Below are positions 34,661-46,490 of a stretch of DNA of 64,000 nucleotides, one piece after another. Below the pieces are notes generated by a model that worked only from the letters and a program-made list of their open reading frames with translations, had not been told where the DNA came from and ran no database searches. Each line of letters begins with the position of its first letter. Position 1 is the first letter of the stretch. Source of the DNA: Stercorarius parasiticus (taxonomy: Eukaryota; Chordata; Aves; Charadriiformes; Stercorariidae); contig VWZL01002499.1 in assembly GCA_013396915.1 (NCBI GenBank), forward strand, positions 159,477 to 223,476, read 5' to 3'. A program made the translations under genes and the position numbers.

Positions 34661-36948
34661 TTAAGCAGTTCAATCATTTCTTCAAATTTGTGGATGTGGC
34701 ATTTTGTGAAGTGCTTCTCATGACTTCTGCAGGTAATTTGTGCTAGACAATCTTTGACTCCTGGCCTTTGACTTTGAAGGAGTGAACTCAAACTATTGAA
34801 GCCAGTCCTTTTGGTTCTGTTCTAACATATGCGCTCAGAAACAAAATTTTTATTTTGGGAGCACCCCCATCTGTGTCTGTACACAGTTGCTTAAGGAGAA
34901 TTGATTGTTCTGTGTTTTAGTTTTCAGCAGCTTTCCAAAATGGTATTGTAAACACTCAAAAATTCAAATAAATCATATCTTTAACATATCCATTTGTCTA
35001 AATGTTGACATAAAAATGCCATTGGAAAGTTCAGATTTTATTGATTTTTTTGGACCATTTTCATATCTAATACCCTTGCTTTGCAGAACAGAACATTTTT
35101 TTTTGTTGTTTTCAACTGCCAGCCCTGAGAAACCAGAGAGTCCGGGGAAAACAAGGCCAGCGCTCTGTTTTTCATACTTCGTCATGGTTAATAAAATCAT
35201 TGTGAGGATTAGTTAGTCTCTCAGCGTCATTTGTGCTACACCATCTTCTTCAAAGCCCATGACACTGTTGCTGTTAATGGCTTCGTGTTGATGGAAAGCA
35301 TTGGAGCAATTCTCCTGGCACACAAGGGAGAGAGAGGATCCGTTCGTTCCCACAGCTAGGCAGGCTCTGGAGGGCATCAGCCCAGGGCTCAGCAAACTTG
35401 TTATCACTGAGGGGGCTAAATGTGACTCAGCTGCACACAGGGAGTAAGTCTGTCAAGGAGAACTCGGCCTCTTTCACCTTGTCGGTCTTACAAGCCATAC
35501 ATAGTATGGTTTTTTTCCTCCATATGTATTAGATTTTACAACACAGGAACTACTTCACTCAATCTCTGTAACCTTGATCAGAATTTTCAAAATTTTTGCA
35601 TGGAGAACTGGATCAGATTAATGTCCTGGCTTTCCCCTCTCCGTTGATAGCTCTCTGTTGTCTCAAGCATCTGTCAGAACCCGTGGTGCATACGCTACCT
35701 CTGTGGGGCTGTTGCGTCAGTGCTCTCTCTCCTGAGCCTGATGAGGCCGCGGATACTTTTGTGCCTTCCCATCCTAATGCTTCACCCTACCTGCCACTTA
35801 GGGATTCCTTACTTTGCTAAGTTTTAGCTTGAATCCTCTGCCAATTGAAGTTCTATATTGCTATTACAATTGCTGAACTCATGTCAGCTTGGATGAAAGT
35901 TTCTTGTTTTTTATAGATACATAAATATATTTCATATGTATTTATTAAAATTACCCATTCTCTTCCCGCCTAAGCAACTTTCTTGCAAGTCACTGCTGTG
36001 CCCTGCATCCAGTGATCTTTTCTGGCTCAGAGAGCAAGGCTTGCCCTGTCCCCGTCTCTCAATTTTCGACTAAGTCATGCCGCTTGTCATCATGCTGTGG
36101 GCTGTTATTTATGCCCTGCTTTGTTCATTCAGAACACCTCTATATCATAAACGCATATCTGAATTAAATTTATTCCTGAATCTCAACTTTCTGCTTGTTT
36201 TGCTGAACCCTGTTGGCACAGCTGATTTTGGAAGATGAGAATCAGAGGGGGTTTAAGGACTCAGTTGGCAGTGATGCTAATAAGAACATGTGCCTGCATT
36301 CAGTGGGGTTATCTAAGAAGCAAAACAAGGTAAGTTCAATTTTTGGGGTTGTTACTTTAGGTGGGAAGCAGGAAAATTTCTTGGAAGGCTTCCAGAGCCA
36401 CATGAACCCTTTCTGTTACAGTGGTGCCAAAGATCACACTAACAACGGTGTCACAAAGATCACGTCCAACGGCAGCACGACAGCCCCCAGCCAGTTGGTG
36501 GACCTGTGTGCTTTCAAACAAACACAGGCATAATGATTACAGGCACAGTAAACCCCTGGTGAGGATCCAGGTGAGGTCCCCGTTGTCTTGATAGTCCCAG
36601 CCAACCACAAGACCACGTGCCTGCTGCCCACAAGTGCAATGGTTGTAAGTGACAACGCACAGTGGATCTGGATACAGGGTTTTATTTGCCACCAAGCTGA
36701 GAGCTTTCACCTACTCAGTTATCTCACACATTCATTCTCTTGCTCCTCCCAGCACTATGTTCACCATGCCCTGACTTTCCCTCCCAGCAGGGAGGTCGGG
36801 CACAAGGTTTTGTTGGTCAGTGCTGTAGTTACCAGTCCTGGGCATTACTGGCTGAGGTCCCTGGGCATCCTCCAGTGTTTGTGTCCATACATCTCCCCTG
36901 TCTCCATGATCTTCCCCACTTCCTGCTGGGATCTTCACCTTCTTCACG
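34661..36948. other. Intergenic, no gene recognised
   Basis: Mostly anonymous sequence. The stretch 36400-36948 is GC-richer, with open frames on both strands, but none matches a known protein. It ends at an antisense CR1 tail. Confidence 0.35.
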
Positions 36949-37020
36949 GAATCATTGAATCATAGAATGGTTTGGGTTGGAAAGGACCTTTAAAGATCAC
37001 CATCAGGGACATCTTTGATA
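36949..37020 (-). mobile_element. CR1 LINE 3' tail fragment, antisense
   Basis: The antisense terminal signature gaatcattgaatcatagaa is followed by tggtttgggttggaaagg and acctttaaagatca, the reverse complement of a CR1 3' end. About 25 bases are then missing before ccatcagggacatcttt. Only this stub remains. Confidence 0.85.
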
Positions 37021-37711
37021 TCTTTGATAAGCAGGAATAGCATGGGCCATGTCTCAGCTGAAATGCAGCTGAGAAAGCTGAGATGAAGATCGAGGCTGGA
37101 AGCTGGAAAGCCTTTCCAGCTTTAGTCCAAGTGCATGGGGACAACTCATGGAGACGGTACCGCACAAGACCTGATCGGCTGTTGAGAAAATCTCACAGCA
37201 ACAAGCAGTGGCCTTAGCTCATCCCTAAGGCCTTCACAAGCTGCTTCTGCACTCCCCATTTCCCCACCTATTTTTTTTTCAGCATCGGACTACATATAGT
37301 TTTGCTGGATCTTACTTTGTTCTCAAAAATCTGCATCAGTCAAGCTCTTGTTCTTCCTGAGATGTCCCTAACTATCTATTCAGCACACAGCTTTTGTTTC
37401 TATCAGTTTCAGACAGCTCGGCTGATTATCTTGCCTCTTTACAAATACATTTTTGCCATGTTACTTTTTATTTATGTGAAGTGCCTCGCTTTGCCCCATC
37501 ACATACTGTGCCAGTTGCTATTTCCAGCTTCTATGATTTTGTTCTGTGAATGCTGGCATTTTTCTTGTTTTGGGGGCAATGCTATAGTTCGTAAGAAGCT
37601 TGTCAAACATTTTAATTATGGTCCTGCACCTCCACATTGGATATATTTTGTTCATAGTATGGAACTTTTTTCCTTCGTTAAATCGTAGTGCTACATTTCT
37701 GAATTAGAATA
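37021..37711. other. Intergenic, no feature recognised
   Basis: Anonymous sequence between two antisense CR1 tails. The open frame at 37302-37688 has no recognisable relative. Confidence 0.3.
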
Positions 37712-37785
37712 TAGAATCATAGAATGGCTCGGGTTGGAAGGGACCTTAAAGGTCATCTAATTCCAACTCCCCTGCAATGATCATT
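37712..37785 (-). mobile_element. CR1 LINE 3' tail fragment, antisense
   Basis: The tagaatcatagaatggctc signature is followed by gggttggaagggaccttaaa, ggtcatctaattccaact and cccctgcaatga, the reverse complement of the CR1 3' UTR end. The element stops after about 75 bases. Confidence 0.9.
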
Positions 37786-39363
37786 GAGAGGAATGACCCC
37801 GCTCAATGTTTGGAATTAGAATGCTCTTAATTTTTGATATAGAACAGGGCCAAGAATCTTGGGACTGCTGCTGGGCAGGTTGGCATCACAGTTTTCCTAC
37901 CACAGTCATGGTGTTCAACTCAAAGAGAAATGATCCCTTACAGACATTGCAATGCCAGCAAAATCTGTCAATATAACAGTGTTTTCCCAGTGCGGTTTAT
38001 TTCTTTTGGGGCTTAGATAGATGAGGAAATGTGTAGTTTGTCCTGCAGAGAGGTGAACTACCCTGTGGCAGCAAACACCACTCTGGATTGTCTAGAGACT
38101 TTCCCTTCAAACTGTGTAGCTTCTGGTTTTGCAGTGGTTGTCGACTGCCATGTTTTGGTCTTTACGGTCACATCTCTCTGTATTTGTAAAAGAAATTGTT
38201 GGGTTTTTTTTGGTTGGGTCTGCATAGGTCACCTCTCCCCCTCCATGTTGTGTTAGAGTTAGCTGAAGTGGTAAGGCAAGAGAAGGAATAATGTTCAATA
38301 AAAAAAAAAGAATCAAAAGATAAAAAGGTATAAAGCCATCACGGTATCCTGAAATCAAACAGAAAGTAAAGTAAAGCTCTTACTAGCACTGAAGACAAGA
38401 TGCTGGGCTACCTGTGGCAATTAAGCAGCTGATAATAACTGACACCTTTCTTTCTGCTTTCTTTCTTTCTTTCTTCTTTCCCTTTTTCTTTGCTACTCAA
38501 TGAAGACGCTTCAAGAACAATAATACAATGTATTCCTGTCAAATGATCAAACCTAGAGGGGCGATTACCCAGAACTATTGCTTTTTATAATCCAAGCTAG
38601 GGGTCTCAGAACTTTTATCCTCGTTTTATTGCAGTGAACACAGATAATGGAAGAAGTTATCCAAGTCTTTCTAGCTATGGGTACATGCGTAAGTAGGTGC
38701 TTTCTTTAGCTCATGTGTGCTTCAAAACATTTTAAATCAAGAAAGTTCTCATGTAACATAATGCAGGACACTCCAGATCCTGAAGTACTGACCAAATGCT
38801 GGAAGAATGAAAAATTTTCTAGACTTTGTAATTTCTCATTTCTTGGGCTTTCTGTTCTGGGGAGACATGGAGAGAAGACTCTGGAACTGAAAGATAATAT
38901 CTAAAGATAGAAAAGGCTAAATTTCACAGTCAGTTGTAGTGCCTATTCTCCAATACTCCAAAGGAACAAATTATGAGTTTTACATGACTTTTTTTTTTTT
39001 TTTCTATTTTTCTTCCTCCTTTCTCATAAATATTTATGGCCTCCTAAGCTATTAATTTTGGGAAAGGTAGATTTATTACCTAGGGGTAAGTTAAATTTTC
39101 ATTTATTTTGCAGTTATCTATGAGTAATAGCTGTGTAAATGCACTCCCTGGGTTCGCAAAGGCGGGCTTTCCATGAGGCTGCTCCTGGCAAGAAACAAAC
39201 ACTTTTATGTTTTACCACAACTGTTTAGGACAGGGCAGCTTCAGAACTGCAGTATTTTCAGCTTAGTCTCTAGAGAGGCTGTTACAAGTTCCCTAGAAGA
39301 TAGGTGGCTCCCATTACACGTTGAGACCTTTTTGCATTAAGTTCCTGCCAAGAAGTCATTCCT
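37786..39363. other. Intergenic with simple repeats
   Basis: No gene is recognised. It contains an imperfect TTTC microsatellite at 38445-38482 and a T-run at 38989-39003. Confidence 0.4.
38445..38482. repeat. TTTC microsatellite
   Basis: Interrupted ctttctttctg/ctttctttctttctttct units. Confidence 0.85.
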
Positions 39364-39994
39364 GCTGTAAGAGACGGACTGTAAATTCCCTGAGGAGGGG
39401 CAGAAGGCCCTCCAAGCTTTCAATGGAATGCCTCAAACACTTGCAAGGAAATAAATAATGCAGGCCTGGCCTTCAAAGAACTGATAAGGCTAACACTGGG
39501 CGCCTGAAAGTATGGGAGAACTGTCTTGTGAAGACCGGATTGTTCTGCCACTCGTGTGGTGAGCTTGCTCGTTCTCAGTTCTGAAGGCCATTGTGTCTGA
39601 TAAGTGACCTTTGCTTCATTATCCGCGAAATGCATATGAAAGCGCACACCCCTGCATNTCCTTCCTCTATCCCTCAGTTTCTCTTTTCTCTTAGAATTGT
39701 TAAGTAACAGTTAGAGTTGTTAAGTAAAGACCTTAAGTACAACCTTAAGTACCGCTTGCCATAAGTTGTCCTATACCTGTTGTTAAGTAACACAATACAT
39801 ACCTCACCATTTGCCATAATTTGTTATATACCTACCAATTACTGTGGACTTGTTAAGACCTATACTAACCATTTTGGGAAGCTAATAAATGTTTGTATAT
39901 GGACCTTGAGATTTATCTCACCTTGATCCGCGCTGTTGGGAATTTATGAATCTGAAGTCACTTACCCCGCCTCTTTCCTGAGAGTGGGACGCAA
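39364..39994 (+). mobile_element. Probable old endogenous-retroviral LTR (limits uncertain)
   Basis: This segment has an LTR-like layout. A GC-richer 5' part is followed by a cluster of gttaagta-like motifs (39696-39790), an AT-rich stretch with gttatatacc, and AATAAA at 39884-39889 with a T/G-rich follow-up. It closes in a GC-rich end near gtgggacgcaaca. The pattern suggests an ERVL-type LTR, but no matching target duplication was found, so both ends are approximate. A single undetermined base is at 39658. Confidence 0.4.
39658..39658. other. Ambiguous base (N)
   Basis: A single undetermined nucleotide in otherwise determined sequence. Confidence 0.99.
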
Positions 39995-40859
39995 CAGCCG
40001 CCCGGAAAACAAATAGAGGACAAAGAAATGGTGGAGGAAGAAATAGGGTACCCAAGAATTGCAGTCACTGGGCATGGATCTTGCAGATGAATACCAGGCT
40101 TGGCTACGGATGCCTGACGGTGTGACTAGTACGGTGTCCTCCATCTGTGCTATGTGCTCTCCAGAAACCTTGAGTTCTTCTGTTTTCTCCACCTAGGTAG
40201 AATTCCCTCCTGTTTCAGATACGACACAAAGCCTAAACACGGATTAAATCTTATTTTTAGGGCTCAATACTTACATAACAGGAACACAGGCTGTTTTGGG
40301 GCACATCATGTTTTGGTGAAACATCACCTTGCTTTACTTCAAACTTGCCTGTAATAACTGTATTACCTACAGTTAAAAAATCTTAGAATTCTTTTTAAAC
40401 TCTTCTATTAAATCAGTTTTTATTGGACTTAAATACATACAGTTACAAAATAAATATCTACAAGAAACAATGCAGTTTGGGATAATGACATGCTGCTGAA
40501 AAGCCTCCCAGGCAATATAAGAAAAAAACCTGCAGAATATGTTTTGCGAAATGCTGTATAAATGCACAGAAAATACACTTCTGCTTTGCTGGTTTCACTT
40601 CATACTTCACAGAGTTTAATTGGCATTTGGCATTTGCAAAAAGTATGAAAAGGTATATATAGCCCAGGAGTACAAGTAAGGGACTAAGACTTCTCCTTTT
40701 GCTCATTACTGGATAATTCAACTGTTGGAGCAGAAATGGATATGTATAAATAAAACATGGACTGCTCTGAGTAAGGCTAGGCAAAAGGTGTTGGATTCCT
40801 TCTCAGTTTGGCTAGAGACTGAAACAAGAAAAGGAGCAGCTGTGAAAGTGTAAAGGCAA
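39995..40859. other. Intergenic, no feature recognised
   Basis: AT-rich anonymous sequence between the probable LTR and an ancient CR1. Confidence 0.3.
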
Positions 40860-41650
40860 CAATATTCACATATTCATAGAGCTTAAAGATGAAAAAGGGA
40901 TCAGGAGATCACCAAACCCCAGCCCGGTGCATTGCAGACTGTTACCTGACATCCAGCAACCTTAGCCCTTAAACAAAAAGGCATCAGGTCATCATGCGAG
41001 AACATCAAGAGGCTTAAAAGTCAGCACTCCCCGTGGTATTTTGCTCAAGAGTTTAGTCTCCCTTACTGCTAGAATTTTGTTTGTAGTTTCTAATTTATGT
41101 TTGCCTCCTTTATGCTTCCAGACACCTTTAAAAAAAACACTAAACAAAAAAAAAATTTATTCCCCACCAGATTAAAGTCCCATCCAGTATTTAGAACACT
41201 GTATTTTCTCCAATAAAGACATCTGAATGAAATAATTTATTGATTACCTTTAAAAACAGATGGAACTCTTAAGTCTTTCACTGAAGAATAACCTTTTGTG
41301 AGCTTTTTTTGTAGTTTTCCACCATCGATCTGCAGTGTGTGCTCACATTGGACTGCCTGTCCACTATAACCCACACAGACAGTAATGTTGCCCCTCAGTG
41401 GATAACTATTGCGTTTCTTTTCCCCAGGAATATGAATTTGCACTTATTTGGATGAAATCACTTCCCTAACACCAGCATGCTCTGAACGATGCCCTATGTC
41501 TGTTACTATTTTCCACTCTGCTGTTTTTTCCATCGTCAGCTCTACAAAACTTATATCTGCCATGATTTTGTTTACTTCCAGTCCGTTGATAAAAATGCTG
41601 AATAGTGCCAGGTCTGATGTTGATTCCCAGCTGTGACACCTAAAACATTT
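40860..41650 (-). mobile_element. Ancient antisense CR1/L3-like LINE
   Basis: The left end (ttcatagagcttaaagatga, then ggatcaggagatcacc) has the shape of an old CR1 3' terminus read backwards. Further right, ggaactcttaagtctttcac sits where antisense CR1 copies carry the RELG-type block of ORF2. The right end (ccgttgataaaaatgctgaa, tagtgccaggtctga) matches the antisense SGVPQGSVLGP/LFNIFINDL block of reverse transcriptase. The order agrees with a single decayed element, much older than the sense CR1 at 41798. Confidence 0.5.
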
Positions 41651-41797
41651 TCAGGCTGGCAAGGCAGTGAGCAGCTCTGAATGGTTTGGATGAAGGTCCA
41701 GGCCAGGAGAATGTGGGGTAAGTATGAAGATGCCAGCGAGAGGCAGCCCTGGGACAGTGTTACCGGACGATACTGCCACCAGAAACAAGGGTGCGTG

Positions 41798-42132
41798 CTA
41801 CAACTACCTGAAAGGGGGTTGGAGTGAGGTGGGGGTCGGTCTCTTCTCCCAAGTAACAGGCAATAGGACAAGAGGAAATGGCCTCAAGTTGCACCTGGGG
41901 AGGTTTAGATTGGATATAAGGAAAAATTTCTTCACTGAAAGGGTTATCAAGCATTGGAACAGGCTGCCCATGGAGGTGGTGAGTCACCATCCCTGGAGGC
42001 ATTTGAAAGATGTGTAGATGTGGTTGTGAGGGACATGGTTTAGTGGTAACTTGGCAGTGCTAGGTTGATGGTTGGACTTGATAATGTTAAAGGTCTCTTC
42101 CAAGCAAAATGATTCTATGATTCTATTCTATG
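41798..42132 (+). mobile_element. CR1 LINE (J-like), 5'-truncated, sense
   Basis: Translates as [20 protein letters not shown], then [20 protein letters not shown] and [20 protein letters not shown], the end of CR1 ORF2. A one-base loss in the gtggtggagtcacc position (now gtggtgagtcacc) shifts the frame before the normal stop. The 3' UTR has ctaggttgatggttggactt and ends atgattctatgattctattc. Confidence 0.93.
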
Positions 42133-43350
42133 GATGGACCCGTATTGTAAAAACACACTGTGTTGTTTGGTGGTCTCACAAAGCCAACATCAGGGACAGA
42201 AGGTTTAAAGGCTTTCCATCCACAGGATACCAATGAAGGAGTCAAGACAGTGTGGTTCACCGCCCAGCTCCACTACTGATCTACTGGGGGACTTCAGGTA
42301 AATTTCTTATATCCCTTAGGTTCCCTGGTAAGAAAAATAAGAGGGTACTTACATTCTCAAGCTGCTTGGAGATCATTAGACTATGGCCACTGCAGGTAAT
42401 TTTGAACCACTGTAAGGTCAAACGAGGGTAGCTCAGTGCTGTGTTGGCCCCATTTTAAGCCCTACATGTTGTGATGGACACGTGAAATGGCACAGAATCC
42501 CTTGCAGATATGAACTCTTTGAAGGTTTGTGGATGCTAAGGCCAAAATACAAACTTATAATAGTCAAAATGAACTTTTAGCATAATGTGGAAGGTCTTGA
42601 ATAGCAGTAATTCCTGCAGTTGGCTTTGGGGTGGAATATAAAGTATCTTTGTAATAGCACTTATGTTTTAAAGCTATGATAGAGACTTTTCCTTCTCAGC
42701 ATTGCATCTAGTCTGATTGCCACATCAATTGCTGGTTTTAAGTTATCCCTCACTTCTTAACAACTGCATTTTATTTCCAGCCTTATAGTCCTACCTTCAG
42801 TCTGTAATCATTGTGTCTTGCTGCGGCATTTATCTATTACAAAGGGAACTCTTCGCATCCATTCCTCAAGGAGGCGGGAAACAATCACACCTGAATTATC
42901 GCTTAATTCTGTCTTTGATAGATAAATATGTTGAGTTTCTGTTCTCTCTCTGCAAAGTGCATATGGACTGCACTGTTTTCCCTCTGGTGACATTTTCTTT
43001 TGGAAAATTGGAGCTTTTTAGCCTGATATGCCAAGTCAATGAATTATATAGTTGCATATGTGGATCTTTGCCTGTCGTATCACCTTTTACTGCCATCAAT
43101 GCATTCTGGCCAATTCACCAGTCTGGCAGAGGGCATAGCTATCACCTTTAAAATTTTTTCAAAGATACTCTTCAAAGTTCTGTCAAAACTGTGACTGTGG
43201 GAAAGGCATTCAAATGAATCCTGTGTGATTGTCATCAGCTCTGACTATCGTGCTCGCCCGTGGAGTGTGCTGGTCCAGCAGCAGCGCTCCCAAACCTTGC
43301 AAGCAAGCAGAGTTTGCACCACCTCTTGCCCCTTCAGTTTCTAGGAGACG
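42133..43350. other. Intergenic, no feature recognised
   Basis: No gene or repeat is recognised. The open frame at 42813-43151 has no known relative. Confidence 0.3.
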
Positions 43351-43356
43351 GATGGG
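43351..43356 (+). repeat. Target-site duplication, left copy
   Basis: The hexamer gatggg immediately precedes the LTR and is repeated at 43705-43710. Confidence 0.85.
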
Positions 43357-43621
43357 TGTGGGATTGTATCTAGAAGAAAACAGCCACATGAGCCAGCTCC
43401 CACTATGAAAACTCAAACTGATCAAGGTCACCCTGAGAGAGCAAAAAGAGGAGTGTTTGCTTCACCGGCAAAACAAGATAGCTAGGAGCCGGAATTATTG
43501 CTTAGCTAGCATGATTTAGTAAAATCTTGTGTTAACCGATCAACTTGGAGCCAGATTTGCATGTAGCGCAGACTTAACCAATCGGGTAATAGCGAGTCGT
43601 GTGTATGGTAGTAAAAAACAC

Positions 43622-43629
43622 ATAAAAAG
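43622..43629 (+). promoter_or_regulatory. TATA-like box of the solo LTR
   Basis: The motif ataaaaag lies about 40 bases after a CCAAT motif and 16 bases before the LTR's AATAAA. This is the usual compact order at the U3/R junction of short avian LTRs. Confidence 0.6.
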
Positions 43630-43644
43630 CCGACATTCGGACTC

Positions 43645-43650
43645 AATAAA
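43645..43650 (+). terminator. Poly(A) signal of the solo LTR
   Basis: A canonical AATAAA followed by T/G-rich sequence (cggcttctcttgattcac, gaattgtgtggag) before the LTR end. Confidence 0.65.
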
Positions 43651-43704
43651 CGGCTTCTCTTGATTCACATATTGAATTGTGTGGAGTCCACATTCGTCTC
43701 CTCA

Positions 43705-43710
43705 GATGGG
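43705..43710 (+). repeat. Target-site duplication, right copy
   Basis: The hexamer gatggg directly follows the terminal CA of the LTR and is identical to 43351-43356. Confidence 0.85.
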
Positions 43711-45299
43711 GAGTTTTGCTAAAGGAGGGAAGGAAACAAGAGGCTGTAAGCACCATTAAACACAGATCTGTGTGATATCAGGCTTCATTAGATTTATTTT
43801 TCATGGAGGAACCTGTTTACACAGTCAACATCAACTGTGATAACCAGTGGGATGAGGTGGATTAAGGTAGCTTACTTGGTGTTTTTTATTGTTCTCGGGC
43901 CTCACTCCAGAATCTGTTTGCATTTATAGTCTTTCATCTGGAAAGAGAGGGAACAGACAGGCTATAAAATAGAAAAATGTATTTGCAGAAAACAAAAAAA
44001 AAGACTAAAATAACATCGGGCAGATGAATATGGACCTGTATTGTTTTTAACTTGGTTTTGAAAATAAAAGACCTACCTGTGTTGATAATGTCCCTTTAAC
44101 AGGATCTTTGATCTTATTACCACAAAACCCAGAAGACAAATGTGGAGAAACTTGACAGAGAATTCTCTGGGCTGCAGATGTGAAGTAAAAATAATTGGTT
44201 TATGCCACTAGTTTCACACAGGCAGAACAGAGCATTGGTGGTCTTTCTTCTACCGATTGATATAAAGTCCAGAAAGCATTTCTACAAGAATGATGATGTT
44301 TGCAGCACAAAACGCTGGAGCACCTTTGAAATGTTCCCCTTGATGGGGACCAGCAAGTCCCGAAGGTTTATCATTGGCTTATTATGAGTAGCCTTCATGT
44401 TAGTTGACTGATTTTCTGAGAATTAGGGTTATTTTTCAAATAATACATGGGAATAAGGTAGATTCCACACAGTGACTTGATGGCAAGAAGTACCAACTCA
44501 TAGATGTAAACCCTGTGACATAATTATTAATATTTTGCATAGAGACAAAATTAAACATTTTTTTAAAAAAACAACAACCATACCCTCTGTGTTTTAGCCA
44601 CTTAAAAGTTGACCTAACTTGTAGCTGTGCCTACCATTTCCTTTCCTTGATGGGCTTGAAACAATTGTCCTCTTTGGAAGGGGCTGGGAAGGTTCTGTGT
44701 AGTTTCCTTCTCATGAGCTCAGGTCATCTGTCCAGCCACCTTTTGAAGTAATTATGCACATACCAGATGAAGAAGAGAGCTTTTGTTCTGAGATTAATGT
44801 GCAGCTCCCAAAAGATGTGTCTTGCATGAAAACAAGTATGGTTTCATTTACTGAAACACCTCTAGTCTGGATTTGATTCAAGTTTGGAAGATGTTTTTGT
44901 AATTTTGGAGTCTGAGTGCCATTCACAATTTGAGGAGGAGGATTCAGAAGGCCTGTAATGGCTGGTTAAAATGGAAGAAAAAGCACCAGATATAATATCA
45001 ACTTCTTACCCTAATGAGTATAATTAAAAATTGCAGCTGCTACAGTGTATATTTTACTGTCCTACACGGCCTACATGGCAGAAAAGGATAGATTTTGTTT
45101 TGAGTCAGGTTTGTATTGCATAAACCTGATCTTTCTCATGTTCCTCATTTCAGTGATTCCCTCTGGAACAGCAACCCATCCCAAGTCTGCGAAGGACAAA
45201 GTATAGAAAGATTAAAAATTCTATTTTATGTGTTAGCACAAGTAATATAATCACAGCTGAAGTGTAAAGGAAGGGAGGAAGAAATAGATTATGTTTGTG
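43711..45299. other. Intergenic, no feature recognised
   Basis: AT-rich anonymous sequence to the right of the solo LTR. Confidence 0.3.
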
Positions 45300-45480
45300 G
45301 AGCTGTCTACCTGTATGTACTTCACTAGCACAGTATCTGAGATATTAAGTAATATATTTTAGCTCATAATATGCCTACAAGATAGTGAAGCTGTATTTGT
45401 ATTTCACGGACAGTGGGAAAGGAGGAAAGTTAGTATTTTTTTAAATTTGCTGGTACTCCTGTGTGTCCAAAAACCAAAGG
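45300..45480 (+). repeat. MIR/CORE-SINE-like remnant
   Basis: The motif order follows the amniote MIR core: agcacagtatctgagatat, tattttagctcataatatg and cctacaagatagtgaag ('cctgtgaggtag' position). It then continues with ttcacggacagtgggaaagg ('ttttacagatggggaaactg' position). Divergence is strong. Confidence 0.45.
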
Positions 45481-46269
45481 TGTCAATATACTTGCAAATG
45501 AGATCCAAGATGTCTCAACATGAGTAGCCAAACTCTAAAACAAGAAAAAATCAATATGTTCTTTTGGAAAATATTGGTTAAGGTCAGTATTCAGAACTTC
45601 TTGGCTATAAAGAAGAGGAAGAAGCTTTCATAAAATACCTAGTGCAGAGTTGGTATAATGTTGTGTACTTTTATGGAGGTATTCCAGCCTAGTAGAGAAA
45701 CAGGTAATCAGCCTAACAGAGAAAAAATATTTGGTCCTCAGAAGCACAAGGAAAAAAAGTATGTTTATAAAGAATAAATCTTGCCAGATTTTTTTTTTTC
45801 ATAGAATTACTAAGATGGTCATTGAAAGCAAAGCAATCGATCTAGTTTATTATGCTGTTGGACTATAGCACATCATTCCATTAAACAGTGAGCATGAAAT
45901 ACAGTGTCTGAAAAACTCACATGCAGAAAGAATTCAGATAAGCCTGAGCATGAGCTCTCCTGGGACTGAAAATGAAATGAAGAACATATAAGGTTAGGAC
46001 TAAGGATAACACTTTTGGCAGAGCGAGGTAGTAAGCCAAAGATCTTTGTAATTTCTGGTGTCAAGTAATTTCTTCAGTAATGATGCAAAAGGAAAATAAG
46101 AATGTGTGTTAATGCAATTGAATATGAGAGGAGTTGGGTGAAGACAAATGTTGGAGAAGGGAGAGAGAGCGGAAGTAAAACTAGGGACATATTGTGGAAG
46201 AGGGGGAAAGGGAGAAAACGTAATACTGGAAACAAAAACTACTGAATGTTAAAGATTCAATGAGAGGTG
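45481..46269. other. Intergenic, no feature recognised
   Basis: AT-rich sequence between two MIR-like remnants, with no gene or other repeat seen. Confidence 0.3.
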
Positions 46270-46490
46270 GTTTGGGGCTGACACAGTCCATGAGTCAGGG
46301 CTCCACTAAATGTTGTGAGAAGTTAGGTAATGATAGGCTGGTCCCTGCCCTCCAAATCTGACTGCTAAAATATACAGAAAACACTAAAGATAGAAATAGA
46401 GAGACAAAAAGAGGAAATATTTTGCTTAAATTTGCAAGCAGGTCAGGTGTAGAGCTGGTAGTGAAGCAGAGGTCATCTATCTGCCGGACG
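46270..46490 (+). repeat. MIR/CORE-SINE-like remnant
   Basis: Contains ggctggtccctgccctccaa, then gagagacaaaaagaggaaat, then ttgcttaaatttgcaagcag and gtcaggtgtagagctggtag. This is the order of an amniote MIR ('gtccctgcccc', 'gaggaaac', 'acttgcccaaggtcacacagcaggtc', 'gtggcagagctggg'). Confidence 0.5.

Larger units (their letters stand above)
43357..43704 (+). mobile_element. Solo LTR of an endogenous retrovirus
   Basis: A 348-bp unit that starts TGTGGGATTG, ends GTCTCCTCA and is flanked by perfect 6-bp direct repeats (gatggg). Inside, in the order of a retroviral promoter, are CCAAT (43578-43582), a TATA-like ataaaaag (43622-43629) and a poly(A) signal AATAAA (43645-43650) about 55 bases before the end. 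TG...CA ends and a 6-bp duplication fit alpha/beta-type (ERVK-like) retroviruses. No gag, pol or env sequence lies between or beside the duplications, so this is a solo LTR left by LTR-LTR recombination. The perfect duplication argues for a fairly recent insertion. Confidence 0.85.

Noticed and set aside
36213..36533. 106-codon + strand open frame
   Set aside because: No recognisable domain, compositionally ordinary, and overlapped by equally long frames on the other strand.
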